Positions 1-8,240 of a stretch of 64,000 bases of DNA are shown here, in pieces (the first letter of the stretch is position 1; the number at the start of each line of letters is the position of its first letter). The stretch covers positions 62,001-126,000 of the forward strand of contig NZ_JARRQY010000001.1 in assembly GCF_037381185.1 (NCBI RefSeq), in the 5' to 3' direction. The translations under genes were made by a program, and so were the position numbers. This DNA is from Acidihalobacter_A sp037381185. GTDB lineage: Bacteria; Pseudomonadota; Gammaproteobacteria; DSM-5130; Acidihalobacteraceae. The notes beneath the pieces are model-generated. The model was not told the DNA's origin. It was given only the letters and a program-made list of their open reading frames with translations, and did not search any database.

Positions 1-110
1 CGCTGATCGCTCTCGGCCTGCTGCTGTTCGTGATCACCGTGATCATCCTGTCCTTCGCGCGCCTGCTGCTGATGCGGCTCGAGCGCAGCCAGGGCGGCGA
101 GAAGGCCTGA
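1..110 (+). CDS. pstC: Phosphate ABC transporter permease PstC (3' end only)
   Basis: Only the last 35 codons are present, in the frame that starts at base 3 and stops with TGA at 108-110. They encode a hydrophobic helix followed by a short basic tail, as at the C-terminus of PstC, the inner-membrane partner of PstA in high-affinity phosphate import. The assignment rests mainly on position: pstA follows after 7 bases and pstB after that, the standard pstSCAB order. The start and most of the protein lie outside the window. Confidence 0.75.
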   Translation, partial: LIALGLLLFVITVIILSFARLLLMRLERSQGGEKA

Positions 111-117
111 GGGGAGC

Positions 118-966
118 ATGACCATGAATCTCTACGTTCGCCGCCGCCTCCTGAACTACTTCAACCTCACGATATCCGTGCTGGTCACGCTGTTCGGCCT
201 GTTCTTCCTCGGCTGGTTGCTGTGGACCCTGTTCAGCGAGGGTGCGCGCTATCTGGACTGGCGCGTATTCACCGAGATCACTCCCGGGCCGGGCGACGCC
301 AACGGCGGACTCGCCAACGCCATCGTCGGCACCCTGCTGCTGACCTTTTTCGGCGTCTTGTTCGGGACGCCGATCGGTATCCTGGCCGGAACCTATCTGT
401 ACGAGTTCGGGCGCCGTTACTGGATCACGCCGGCGGTTCGCTTCATCAACGACGTATTGCTCAGCGCGCCTTCGATCGTGCTCGGCGTGTTCGTCTACGA
501 AATCCTGGTGATCAAGTTCGGCGGTTTCTCCGGCTGGGCCGGCGCCGTCGCATTGGCGCTCATCGTGATCCCCATCGTGGTGCGCACCACCGATAACATG
601 CTGGCTCTGGTGCCCGATACGATGCGCGAGGCCGCCGTGGCCCTGGGTGCGCCGCGCTGGAAAGTGACCGTGTCCATCGTTTACCGTTCGGCCTCGACGG
701 GGCTGGTCACGGGCGTGATTCTGGCGACGGCGCAGATCATCGGCGAAACGGCGCCATTGCTGTTCACCTCGCTGGGCAACCAGTTCTGGAATACGAACAT
801 GGACAAGCCCATGCCGGCGCTGCCGCTGGTGATCTTCAACTTCGCCATGAGTCCCTACGAGCGCTGGCAGCACTTGGCCTGGGCCGGTGCCTTGCTCATC
901 ACTCTGACCGTCCTCGTCATGAACATCCTTGCGCGCGCCTTCCTCCGCGGCAGCAAGGCCGACTGA
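118..966 (+). CDS. pstA: Phosphate ABC transporter permease PstA
   Basis: This 282-residue inner-membrane permease pairs with PstC to form the phosphate channel energised by PstB. Six hydrophobic segments are visible. The cytoplasmic EAA loop, which docks on the ATPase, is at about residues 170-182 (REAAVALGAPRWK). The length is usual for the family. It starts 7 bases after pstC. A second ATG two codons downstream (124) is an alternative start. pstB follows after 17 bases, so the three genes are almost certainly one operon, normally under PhoB control; the promoter lies outside the window. Confidence 0.95.
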   Translation: MTMNLYVRRRLLNYFNLTISVLVTLFGLFFLGWLLWTLFSEGARYLDWRVFTEITPGPGDANGGLANAIVGTLLLTFFGVLFGTPIGILAGTYLYEFGRRYWITPAVRFINDVLLSAPSIVLGVFVYEILVIKFGGFSGWAGAVALALIVIPIVVRTTDNMLALVPDTMREAAVALGAPRWKVTVSIVYRSASTGLVTGVILATAQIIGETAPLLFTSLGNQFWNTNMDKPMPALPLVIFNFAMSPYERWQHLAWAGALLITLTVLVMNILARAFLRGSKAD

Positions 967-983
967 ATCTCCGGAGCACACCC

Positions 984-1880
984 ATGAATCATGATTCCAC
1001 CGAACAGCGACAGGCCTCGGCCGCTTTCAAGATCGAGACGCAGGCGTCGGGCAGCGTGCCGGCCCGCAATAGAGCTGCGGAAAGCAACGTCGCCGCGGTT
1101 GGTCACGTCGGTATTTCATCGGTGCCTAATCCCAAGGTCGTGGTCCAGGGGCTGAATTTCTATTACGGCAAGTTTCACGCCCTGCACAATATCGATCTGC
1201 AGATCCCGGAACGGCAGGTGACGGCCTTCATCGGCCCGTCCGGCTGCGGCAAGTCGACCTTGCTGCGTACCTTCAACCGGATCTACAACCTGTATCCCGA
1301 TCAGCGCGCCAGCGGCGAAATTCTACTGGACGGGCGAAATATTCTGGCTTCCGGCGAGGACCTCAATCTGCTGCGCGCCAAGGTGGGTATGGTTTTCCAG
1401 AAACCCACGCCTTTCCCTATGTCTATCTACGACAATATCGCTTTCGGCGTGAAGCTCTACGAGCGGCTATCGCGCGCGGAGATGGACGATCGTGTCGAAT
1501 GGGCGTTGCGCAAGGCAGCGATCTGGGACGAGGTCAAGGATAAGCTGCGCCAGAGCGGTACCCAGCTCTCCGGCGGTCAACAGCAGCGCCTGTGTATCGC
1601 GCGGGGCATCGCAGTCAAGCCCGAAGTGCTGCTGCTCGACGAACCGGCCTCGGCGCTTGACCCTATCTCGACGCTGAAGATCGAAGAACTCATCTACGAA
1701 CTCAAGAACGACTATACGATCGCCATCGTGACGCACAACATGCAGCAGGCGGCGCGCGTTTCCGACTACACGGCGTTCATGTATCTGGGCAAGCTGGTCG
1801 AGTACAACGAAACCAACACGATCTTCACCAATCCGCAGAGCAAGGAAACCGAGGACTACATTACCGGCCGTTTCGGCTGA
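984..1880 (+). CDS. pstB: Phosphate ABC transporter ATP-binding protein PstB
   Basis: The ATPase of the Pst phosphate importer. Walker A is GPSGCGKST at residues 84-92, with a signature LSGGQQQR, a Walker B LLLDEPASALDP and an H-loop VTHNMQQA. At 298 residues it is about 40 longer than typical PstB. The extra part is a polar N-terminal tail (about residues 1-48) with no visible motif. GGAG is 9 bases before the ATG at 984, supporting the long form. PhoU, the usual next gene, is absent; an inverted repeat and dadA follow instead. Confidence 0.96.
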   Translation: MNHDSTEQRQASAAFKIETQASGSVPARNRAAESNVAAVGHVGISSVPNPKVVVQGLNFYYGKFHALHNIDLQIPERQVTAFIGPSGCGKSTLLRTFNRIYNLYPDQRASGEILLDGRNILASGEDLNLLRAKVGMVFQKPTPFPMSIYDNIAFGVKLYERLSRAEMDDRVEWALRKAAIWDEVKDKLRQSGTQLSGGQQQRLCIARGIAVKPEVLLLDEPASALDPISTLKIEELIYELKNDYTIAIVTHNMQQAARVSDYTAFMYLGKLVEYNETNTIFTNPQSKETEDYITGRFG

Positions 1881-1913
1881 TTTTTTGCCGCACAACGCCG
1901 GCGTGGGTCTTAC

Positions 1914-1969
1914 AATGGCCGCCAGTACCGCATGTTGCCTATCGACGGCGTACGGTACTGGCGGCCATT
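1914..1969. repeat. 17-bp perfect inverted repeat, 22-base loop
   Basis: AATGGCCGCCAGTACCG (1914-1930) and its exact reverse complement (1953-1969) flank a 22-base spacer. It fills the gap between the pstB stop and the dadA start at 1986. There is no T-run on either side, so it is not a classic intrinsic terminator. It could end the pst transcript, protect its 3' end, or act as an operator for dadA. The role is not determined from sequence. Confidence 0.9.
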
Positions 1970-1985
1970 CGCGTATGGGGGAACG

Positions 1986-3239
1986 ATGAAAGTCGTGGTG
2001 CTCGGTGCGGGCGTTGTTGGTGTAACCAGTGCGTGGTATCTGCTACAGGCCGGCCATGAAGTGACCGTGCTCGAGCGTGAGGCGGGGCCGGCGCTGCAGA
2101 CCAGTTTCGCCAACGGCGGTATGGTGTCGTGGGGTTATGCAACGCCGTGGGCCTCTCCGGGCCTTCTGCGCAAGGCCGTCCGCTGGCAGTTCGAGCGCGA
2201 CGCTCCGCTGCTGCTGCACTGGCGCCGGGACCCTGCAATGTGGCGGTTCATGTTGAACATGCTCGCCAACGCGTCTGCCGGCCGCTATGAACTGAACAAG
2301 ACGCGTCTGCTGCGCCTGAGTCGCTATAGCCATCAGACGCTGGTGGCCCTACGTGAAGATACCGGCCTGCGCTACGAGGAGGGGCAGGGCGGCACGCTCG
2401 AGCTGTTCCGTAGCGAAGCACAGATGAGCGGTCTCGAGCAGGAGCTGCGGTTGTTTGCCGAAAACGGCATTCCGGCGCAACGTCTCGATGCAGAGGCGTG
2501 CCTGGCGGTGGAGCCGGGGCTTGAACGCCGCCGGCATCTGCTCGCAGGTGGTCTGCGGTTTCCGGACGACGAGATCGGCAATTGCCAGCGTTTCACATCC
2601 GAACTTGCCAGCCTGGCCGGTCAGCGAGGTACCGATTTTCGCTACGGCGTGTCGGTATCCCGCGTGCGCGCCGAAGACGGGCGGGTAACCGGTCTGGATA
2701 CGGATCAAGGGGTTGTTGCCGCGGATGCCTATGTGATTGCAGCCGGCAGTTACGCACCGGCTCTGTTGGCGCCGCTGGACATTCGCCTGCCGGTCTATCC
2801 GGTCAAGGGCTATTCACTGACTGCCCCGATCGTTGATCTCGAGGCGGCGCCGCGTTCGTCGCTGATGGACGAGGCCCGCAAGGTCGCCATTACGCGTCTG
2901 GGCAAGCGTTTGCGCGTGGCGGGTATCGCCGAGCTGGCCGGGTTCGATCTGTCGTTGGGGTCGCGCCGCTACGGTGTCATCGAGCGCATCGCACGGGATT
3001 GGTTCCCGGACGCTGCGGATTTTTCGCAGATCGAGTGGTGGTGCGGGCTGCGACCCATGACGCCGGATGGTCCGCCGGTTATCGGCGCCACGCCCTATGC
3101 CAATCTGTTCCTCAACAACGGTCATGGGACGTTGGGCTGGACGCTCAGCTGCGGTTCTGCGAAGGTGCTGGCGGACATCGTCTCCGGGCGTGAGCCGGAA
3201 ATTTCCACGGATGGGCTGACGCTGGCGCGCTACGCGTGA
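1986..3239 (+). CDS. dadA: D-amino acid dehydrogenase small subunit DadA
   Basis: FAD-dependent membrane-associated dehydrogenase that oxidises D-amino acids (typically D-alanine) to 2-oxo acids and ammonia. The 417-residue protein opens with the dinucleotide-binding GAGVVG at residues 7-12. It keeps DadA landmarks: EGQGGTL, YPVKGYSLT, LRPMTPDGPPVIG and the C-terminal NNGHGTLGWT. The ATG at 1986 is preferred over an in-frame ATG at 1932 because family members begin at MKVVVLG, and the extra 18 codons lie within the inverted repeat. The ald gene elsewhere in the window also acts on alanine. Confidence 0.94.
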   Translation: MKVVVLGAGVVGVTSAWYLLQAGHEVTVLEREAGPALQTSFANGGMVSWGYATPWASPGLLRKAVRWQFERDAPLLLHWRRDPAMWRFMLNMLANASAGRYELNKTRLLRLSRYSHQTLVALREDTGLRYEEGQGGTLELFRSEAQMSGLEQELRLFAENGIPAQRLDAEACLAVEPGLERRRHLLAGGLRFPDDEIGNCQRFTSELASLAGQRGTDFRYGVSVSRVRAEDGRVTGLDTDQGVVAADAYVIAAGSYAPALLAPLDIRLPVYPVKGYSLTAPIVDLEAAPRSSLMDEARKVAITRLGKRLRVAGIAELAGFDLSLGSRRYGVIERIARDWFPDAADFSQIEWWCGLRPMTPDGPPVIGATPYANLFLNNGHGTLGWTLSCGSAKVLADIVSGREPEISTDGLTLARYA

Positions 3240-3333
3240 ACTGCAGCGACGGCCTCTGCGTGCTGTCGCGCGAGGACTTCAAATCCATCGATGCGAAAGC
3301 GTGGCCGGGTGTGAGAGCGCCCGGCGACGAGCC

Positions 3334-4188
3334 CTATGAAGCCAAGCCGCGCATCTTTGCGTTCCGCCGCCGGAGGAATTCCAAGGTCAGCAGCATGACC
3401 ACGGACAGCAGGATGATCAGAGTGGCGATCGCAAGGATGGTGGGATCAATGTTGTAACGCAGGTTGTTCCACATCTGCAGAGGCAAGGTGCGCTGAACCG
3501 GCCCAGCGAGAAACATCACGATGACCACTTCGTCGAAAGAGGTCATGAATGCGAACAGTGCTCCGGAAATGATGCCGGGCAGCACCAAGGGCATGGTGAT
3601 TCGGAAAAAGGTATAGCGGGGATTGGCGCCCAGGCTCTGTGCCGCGCGGACAAGCTGGTAGTCGAATCCGCTGAGCGTCGCCGTCACCGTTATGACGACG
3701 AACGGGATGCCGAGAATCGCATGGGCGATGATGATGCCTACGTAGGTGTTGACCAGATGCAGCGATGAGAAAAAGAAAAACGCGGCGGTGGCGGTAATGA
3801 TCAGCGGTACGATCATCGGCAGGATGAGCAGGCTGGTGATTGCTTGCCGAAACGGCATGTGCGAGCGTGACAGCCCCAGGGCCGCCAGCGTTCCGAGCAC
3901 AGTGGCGATGACCGTGGCGATCGGTGCGATGATGAAACTACTGCGTATGGCATGCATCCAGTTCGGATCGGAGAACAGGTGCTGGTACCAACGCAGTGAG
4001 TAACCCGAAGGATCCAGGGTCAGCATTTTGTGCGTAAAGACGAAATACGGCGTGGCGTTGAACGACAGCGGAATAATGACGAGCAATGGCAACAGCAGAA
4101 ATGTCAGCACGATGATGCAATAGGTGCGGAAGCTGAAGTACCAAAGCCGCTGTAGCGGGCTGGCGTAAGGGGGCAGGTTCGTTTTCAT
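3334..4188 (-). CDS. ABC transporter permease, PotC/PotI type
   Basis: A 284-residue inner-membrane permease of the spermidine/putrescine family. It has six predicted helices and an EAA loop near VRAAQSLGANPRYTFFRITMPL. It is the last gene of a minus-strand operon (ATPase, binding protein, two permeases) and overlaps the upstream permease by 4 bases (ATGA), implying translational coupling. Substrate within the polyamine/opine/thiamine-type group cannot be told from sequence. dadA converges from the other side across 94 bases that contain only a weak GCCGGG/CCCGGC stem. Confidence 0.9.
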   Translation of the reverse strand: MKTNLPPYASPLQRLWYFSFRTYCIIVLTFLLLPLLVIIPLSFNATPYFVFTHKMLTLDPSGYSLRWYQHLFSDPNWMHAIRSSFIIAPIATVIATVLGTLAALGLSRSHMPFRQAITSLLILPMIVPLIITATAAFFFFSSLHLVNTYVGIIIAHAILGIPFVVITVTATLSGFDYQLVRAAQSLGANPRYTFFRITMPLVLPGIISGALFAFMTSFDEVVIVMFLAGPVQRTLPLQMWNNLRYNIDPTILAIATLIILLSVVMLLTLEFLRRRNAKMRGLAS

Positions 4189-5450
4189 CCGAGGCTGATC
4201 CTTCCGGTGCCGACGAGCCGGTTGTAAACGATATAGAATAGTAAGGCCGATACCGTCAGTATGGTTCCCAGGGCCGCAGCCAGCCCCCAGTTAAGAGACT
4301 GCTGGACGTTGTAGGCGATCATGTTGCTGATGAACTGACCGGACTGTCCGCCGACCAGTTCCGGAGTGATGTAGTAGCCAATTGAAAGAATGAATACCAG
4401 CAGACCTCCGGCACCGATTCCTGGCAGCGTGAGCGGTACATAGACTTTCCAGAATGCGAGTGCGGGGCGCGCGCCCAGCGAGATCGCGGCGCGCAGGTAG
4501 CTTGGCGAGATGCCGCGCATGACGCTATACAGCGGTAGGATCATGAAGGGCAACAGCACCTGCGTCATGGCGATAATGGTGCCGAGCTGGTTGTAGATGA
4601 GTTTGGGCCGGTGCTGATCACTTACGATGTGCGCCCAGACCAGAATATTGTTGATGACACCGTGATCCTGCAACAGTACGATCCAGGCCGTGGTGCGGAC
4701 CAGCAGCGATGTCCAGAACGGCAACAGCACCGCGATCATCAATAGGTTCGAGGTGCGATCGGGCAGGGACGTCAGCCAAAAGGCCAGCGGATAACCCAGC
4801 AGCACGGTCAGCAAGGTGATCAGCGCACTCATCCAGAACGTACGGACGAACAGGGGCACGTAGATCTGACTGTACGAGGGTTCGCGTACGATGTTGCCCT
4901 GTTGGTTGTAGCGCAGGTCGAAGGCCGTCAGATAGAAGTCGGCCGTGACCGGGGAACTTTGACGTTTGAGCAAGCGCCAGGTCGCCTGATCGCCCCATTT
5001 CTTGTCGATTTTGATCAGGGCCGCTTTCCAGGGGCCGTGATCGATGCGCGCTATGCGCATGGTGGTCTTGTTGATCAGGGTAAAGCTACCGGGGGCTTCC
5101 TCGTTCAGTCGCTTGGCGATACGGCCAAAGGTGTGCTCCTTACGCGCCTGCTTCAGGTCCTTAGCGACGGCGGCATACGCAGCCTCCGGTGGAAGCTTGG
5201 GCGGGCTCCAATCCTTCAGCGCCTGCACGGTGCGAGGCATGTATTGCGGAATCACCGGGTTGGCGACGCTGAGCCAGAACATTTTGGCCAGCGGAAACAG
5301 GAAGAACACCAGTACGAAGAGCAACAACGGGGTCGTCAGCGAAAATGCTCCCAGTTTGCGTCGCCGTTCCGCGCGTCGCAGTGCCTTTTTCAGCGAGGCA
5401 CCTTCTTCGGCGATGACAGTATCCGAGGTGGCAACAGCCATGTCCTGCAT
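4185..5450 (-). CDS. ABC transporter permease, PotB/PotH type, with large periplasmic insert
   Basis: Partner permease of the gene at 3334. At 421 residues it is over 100 longer than usual PotB. The excess is a soluble stretch of about 135 residues (62-195) between the first membrane helix and the core of five helices, which places it in the periplasm. The EAA loop (LRAAISLGARPALAFWKVY) is present. A second ATG at 5441 has better spacing from AGGGAG and may be the real start. The insert could dock the binding protein or narrow substrate choice; both ideas are inference. Confidence 0.88.
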   Translation of the reverse strand: MQDMAVATSDTVIAEEGASLKKALRRAERRRKLGAFSLTTPLLLFVLVFFLFPLAKMFWLSVANPVIPQYMPRTVQALKDWSPPKLPPEAAYAAVAKDLKQARKEHTFGRIAKRLNEEAPGSFTLINKTTMRIARIDHGPWKAALIKIDKKWGDQATWRLLKRQSSPVTADFYLTAFDLRYNQQGNIVREPSYSQIYVPLFVRTFWMSALITLLTVLLGYPLAFWLTSLPDRTSNLLMIAVLLPFWTSLLVRTTAWIVLLQDHGVINNILVWAHIVSDQHRPKLIYNQLGTIIAMTQVLLPFMILPLYSVMRGISPSYLRAAISLGARPALAFWKVYVPLTLPGIGAGGLLVFILSIGYYITPELVGGQSGQFISNMIAYNVQQSLNWGLAAALGTILTVSALLFYIVYNRLVGTGRISLG

Positions 5451-5533
5451 GCTCCCTGATGTTTTGCCGTCTATCTTATCGGGCCGTTAAAGAGAGCCCG
5501 CCCGGCAGCAATAGGCAAGGCGGGTCCGATTCT

Positions 5534-5569
5534 ACGGCGCTCGGCACAGTCGCCCATGCCGAACGCCGT
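5534..5569 (-). other. Intercistronic stem-loop in the importer operon
   Basis: ACGGCGCTCGGCA (5534-5546) pairs with TGCCGAACGCCGT (5557-5569) with one mismatch and a 10-base loop. A second stem, CCCGCC/GGCGGG, spans 5497-5524. Both lie between the binding-protein stop and the permease start. Such stems commonly protect the upstream mRNA or attenuate downstream expression, letting the binding protein outnumber the permeases. No T-run is present, so full termination is unlikely. Confidence 0.6.
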
Positions 5570-5601
5570 GAGGCCCATGGTCGGTTGGAGTCGAGTGCTT
5601 C

Positions 5602-6801
5602 TTAGGCCGCCAACCAGGCGCTGAATTGCTGCTGCAGCTGCGGACCGTAGTTCGACCAGAAGGCTGCGTTCTTCGGGATCGCGACACTGAGGTGTTCTGG
5701 CGTGGTCGGCATGAAGGGCATCATCTTCAGGCTGGGATCCTTGTAGTACGAGCCGATCAGCGGAATCGAGGACTTGCGTGCCGGCGCGTAGGCGATGTAC
5801 TTCGCCTGATCGGCCAGACGCTGTGTGTCCGTGGAGAAGCGCAGGTACTTCTTGACCAGTTCCAGGCGATCTTTCGGCAGGCCCGCGGGGATGACCCAGC
5901 CGTCCCACTCATACAATGCGCCATCCCAGATGAAGTCAAGCGGCTGATGATTCGCGGCGATCGCGTTGAAAATGCGGCCGTTGTAGGCGCTGGCGATCAC
6001 GGCCTGACCCTGGGCAAGCATCTGCGGAGGCTGCGCGCCTTCGGTCCACCAGATGGTATCGGACTTGATGGTATCGAGCTTCTTGAACGCCCGCTCGACG
6101 CCCTGCGGCGTGGCGAGCACTTCGTAGACCTTGTCGCGCGGCACGCCGTCGGCGTACAGGGCCCACTCCAGGTTGCCGGCTGGAATCTTCTGCAGCGCAC
6201 GCCTGCCAGGGAAGTTTTCCAGGTCGAACACGTCCTTGATCGTTTGAGGTTGTTTGTTCTTGGGGAAGGCCGTCTTGTTGAAGGAGAACAGCGTGTCGTA
6301 GGCGATAGTCGGGACGAAGCCGCCCTTCTTGCCGTCGCCGCCAAGCGAGCCCTTGACGAAATCCTCGGTTGCAGGCGTGCCGTCGGGAGCTGGGGCAAGA
6401 TCCTTGTCGTAATCTACTTCGTAGAGCAGGCCCTGCGAGTACAGTAGCTCGGCCGGAGCCTGCAGTGCGTCCACAATGTCCCAGGAGACATTGCCCGTCT
6501 GTTCCTGGGCGGTCAGCAGGGCGGGGCCGGTAGCGGACTTGTCGATGTTCTGGAAGGTCACGCCGGTTGCCTTGGTAAAGGGCTCCTCGTAGGCCTTCTT
6601 CTGGCTCATCGAATAGGCTCCGCCCCAGGAAACCGCATTGATCGTCTGAGTCGCGGCGAAGACTTCGCGGCTCCACAGCGTTCCCAGGGAAGAGAGCGAT
6701 ATCAGGCCTGCCGTTTTTGCCCCCAACGCCAGGAAATCCCGGCGAGTCACATCGCCAAGTGTCAGGATGCGGGATTCATCATCGTTATCATTACGCTTCA
6801 T
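5602..6801 (-). CDS. Polyamine/opine-type ABC substrate-binding protein, Tat-exported
   Basis: A 399-residue periplasmic binding protein of the PotD/PotF group (extracellular solute-binding family 1). The N-terminus carries a twin-arginine motif TRRDFLALG at residues 19-27, then a hydrophobic stretch and a likely cleavage near VFAA (about residue 49), so export is probably by Tat, already folded. The start at 6801 follows GGAGAAAAGAGC; an upstream in-frame ATG at 6849 lacks such a site. It sits between the ATPase and permease genes and is followed by a stem-loop before the permeases. Confidence 0.9.
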   Translation of the reverse strand: MKRNDNDDESRILTLGDVTRRDFLALGAKTAGLISLSSLGTLWSREVFAATQTINAVSWGGAYSMSQKKAYEEPFTKATGVTFQNIDKSATGPALLTAQEQTGNVSWDIVDALQAPAELLYSQGLLYEVDYDKDLAPAPDGTPATEDFVKGSLGGDGKKGGFVPTIAYDTLFSFNKTAFPKNKQPQTIKDVFDLENFPGRRALQKIPAGNLEWALYADGVPRDKVYEVLATPQGVERAFKKLDTIKSDTIWWTEGAQPPQMLAQGQAVIASAYNGRIFNAIAANHQPLDFIWDGALYEWDGWVIPAGLPKDRLELVKKYLRFSTDTQRLADQAKYIAYAPARKSSIPLIGSYYKDPSLKMMPFMPTTPEHLSVAIPKNAAFWSNYGPQLQQQFSAWLAA

Positions 6802-6888
6802 GCTCTTTTCTCCGTTGTAGTTCCTGCGCCTTATGCCGGATAGACGCATCGTGCTTGCAGGTTGAGATGGAGTGTCGCTGGAAGCGGT

Positions 6889-7989
6889 TTATGCATCCAA
6901 CGCCCGGCAATCGTTGATGTGCCATCCGACCTTGATTTGCATGCCCGGTTTGAGGTTGCGCGTTGCCGTATGGGTATTGGGAATCTTGATCACGAAATCG
7001 TCATGACCGGCGATATTGATCCGTGTGCGGATGTGGTCGCCGAGGTAGATCAGTTCCATGACCTGAGCATCGAAGACATTGGGAAAATTGCCCGGTTCCG
7101 GCTCGACGACGACCCGCTCGGGGCGTAACGACAACGTCGTCTTGCTGCCGATGCCGTCGACATTGACCGGCAGCGCGCGCACGACGGCGCCGGTGTCGGT
7201 GCGTACTGTCACAGACTCGTCGCCATCGGTCTCGGTAATCGTGCCGCAGAGGCGGTTGTTCTCGCCGATGAATTGTGCGACGAACGCATTGGACGGCTGC
7301 TCATACAGCTCGTCCGGCGTGGCCAACTGTTGAATGACGCCTTCGCTGAACACCGCGATTCGATTCGACATCGTCAGCGCTTCGCTTTGATCGTGCGTTA
7401 CATAGACGACGGTGACGCCAAGGTTTTCGTGGATATGTTTGATCTCGAACTGCATTTGCTCGCGCAACTGCTTGTCGAGAGCGCCCAAGGGTTCGTCCAT
7501 CAGTACGAGTTTGGGTTCGAACACCAATGCCCTGGCGACGGCTACGCGTTGCTGCTGGCCGCCGGACAGTTGGGCTGGCCGACGATTGGAAAAGCCGTCG
7601 AGGCCCACCATGTCGAGGACTTTTTCAGCCTTGCTCTTGGCCTCTGTGCTGGAAATGCCGCGTACCTTCAGCGGAAACATCAGGTTTTCCGCCACGGTCA
7701 TGTGCGGGAACAGCGCATAGTTCTGAAACACCATCCCGATGTCGCGCTTGTGCGGCGCGACGTGGTTTATCGGGGTACCGTCCAGATATATCTCACCATG
7801 TGTGGCGGTCTCGAAACCGGCGAGCATCATCAGGCAGGTGGTCTTGCCGGATCCGCTGGGGCCCAGCATGGTGAGGAATTCCCCGCGCTCGATGTCCAGG
7901 TTGAGATTCTTTACAACGAGTGTCTCACCGTCGTAGCTCTTGCGGATGTCGGCGAAACGTACGTAAGCATCTTGTTCTTGCTCAGCCAT
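6889..7989 (-). CDS. ABC transporter ATP-binding protein, PotA type
   Basis: ATPase of the polyamine/opine-type importer, 366 residues. Walker A is GPSGSGKT (43-50), signature LSGGQQQR (141-148), Walker B LVLMDEP (161-167), and the H-loop His is at about 199. A C-terminal TOBE-like region (about 280-360) fits the PotA/MalK group. It is the first gene of the operon; the binding protein follows after 87 bases. An AT-rich upstream region (8040-8225) probably carries the operon promoter. Confidence 0.93.
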   Translation of the reverse strand: MAEQEQDAYVRFADIRKSYDGETLVVKNLNLDIERGEFLTMLGPSGSGKTTCLMMLAGFETATHGEIYLDGTPINHVAPHKRDIGMVFQNYALFPHMTVAENLMFPLKVRGISSTEAKSKAEKVLDMVGLDGFSNRRPAQLSGGQQQRVAVARALVFEPKLVLMDEPLGALDKQLREQMQFEIKHIHENLGVTVVYVTHDQSEALTMSNRIAVFSEGVIQQLATPDELYEQPSNAFVAQFIGENNRLCGTITETDGDESVTVRTDTGAVVRALPVNVDGIGSKTTLSLRPERVVVEPEPGNFPNVFDAQVMELIYLGDHIRTRINIAGHDDFVIKIPNTHTATRNLKPGMQIKVGWHINDCRALDA

Positions 7990-8039
7990 ATGTTGGATGC
8001 GGCCCTGCTGGAGGTTTGATTTCGAATAGTGGGGTCATC

Positions 8040-8225
8040 ACTGCAAAACGACCGTTATCTCTATATAGGTGACAATAGCGTAGACGCATTTTCAAGTAAT
8101 GTTGAGGGCATATTTGATCAAGGTATTTTCTGTGGACTGTGTAAAGCAAATGTTAAGCCAGATTAAAAATTTATTTTAAAACAATTAGTTGTTTCTATTT
8201 TTGTTGCTCTCTCGCACTAAATTTG
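8040..8225 (-). promoter_or_regulatory. AT-rich upstream region of the importer operon
   Basis: This stretch is strikingly AT-rich against the GC-rich surroundings and holds no gene. It lies between the ybhR stop (8241) and the importer ATPase start (7989), both on the minus strand, so it should contain the importer promoter and the end of the ybh transcript. A dyad AAACAA-TTAG-TTGTTT lies at 8179-8194. I could not pick a convincing -35/-10 pair. Confidence 0.5.
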
Positions 8226-8240
8226 GTCATGTGCACTGAT

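Noticed and set aside
41..981. Long minus-strand frame antisense to pstA
   Set aside because: pstA shows full permease motifs and operon context; the antisense product is charged low-complexity sequence.
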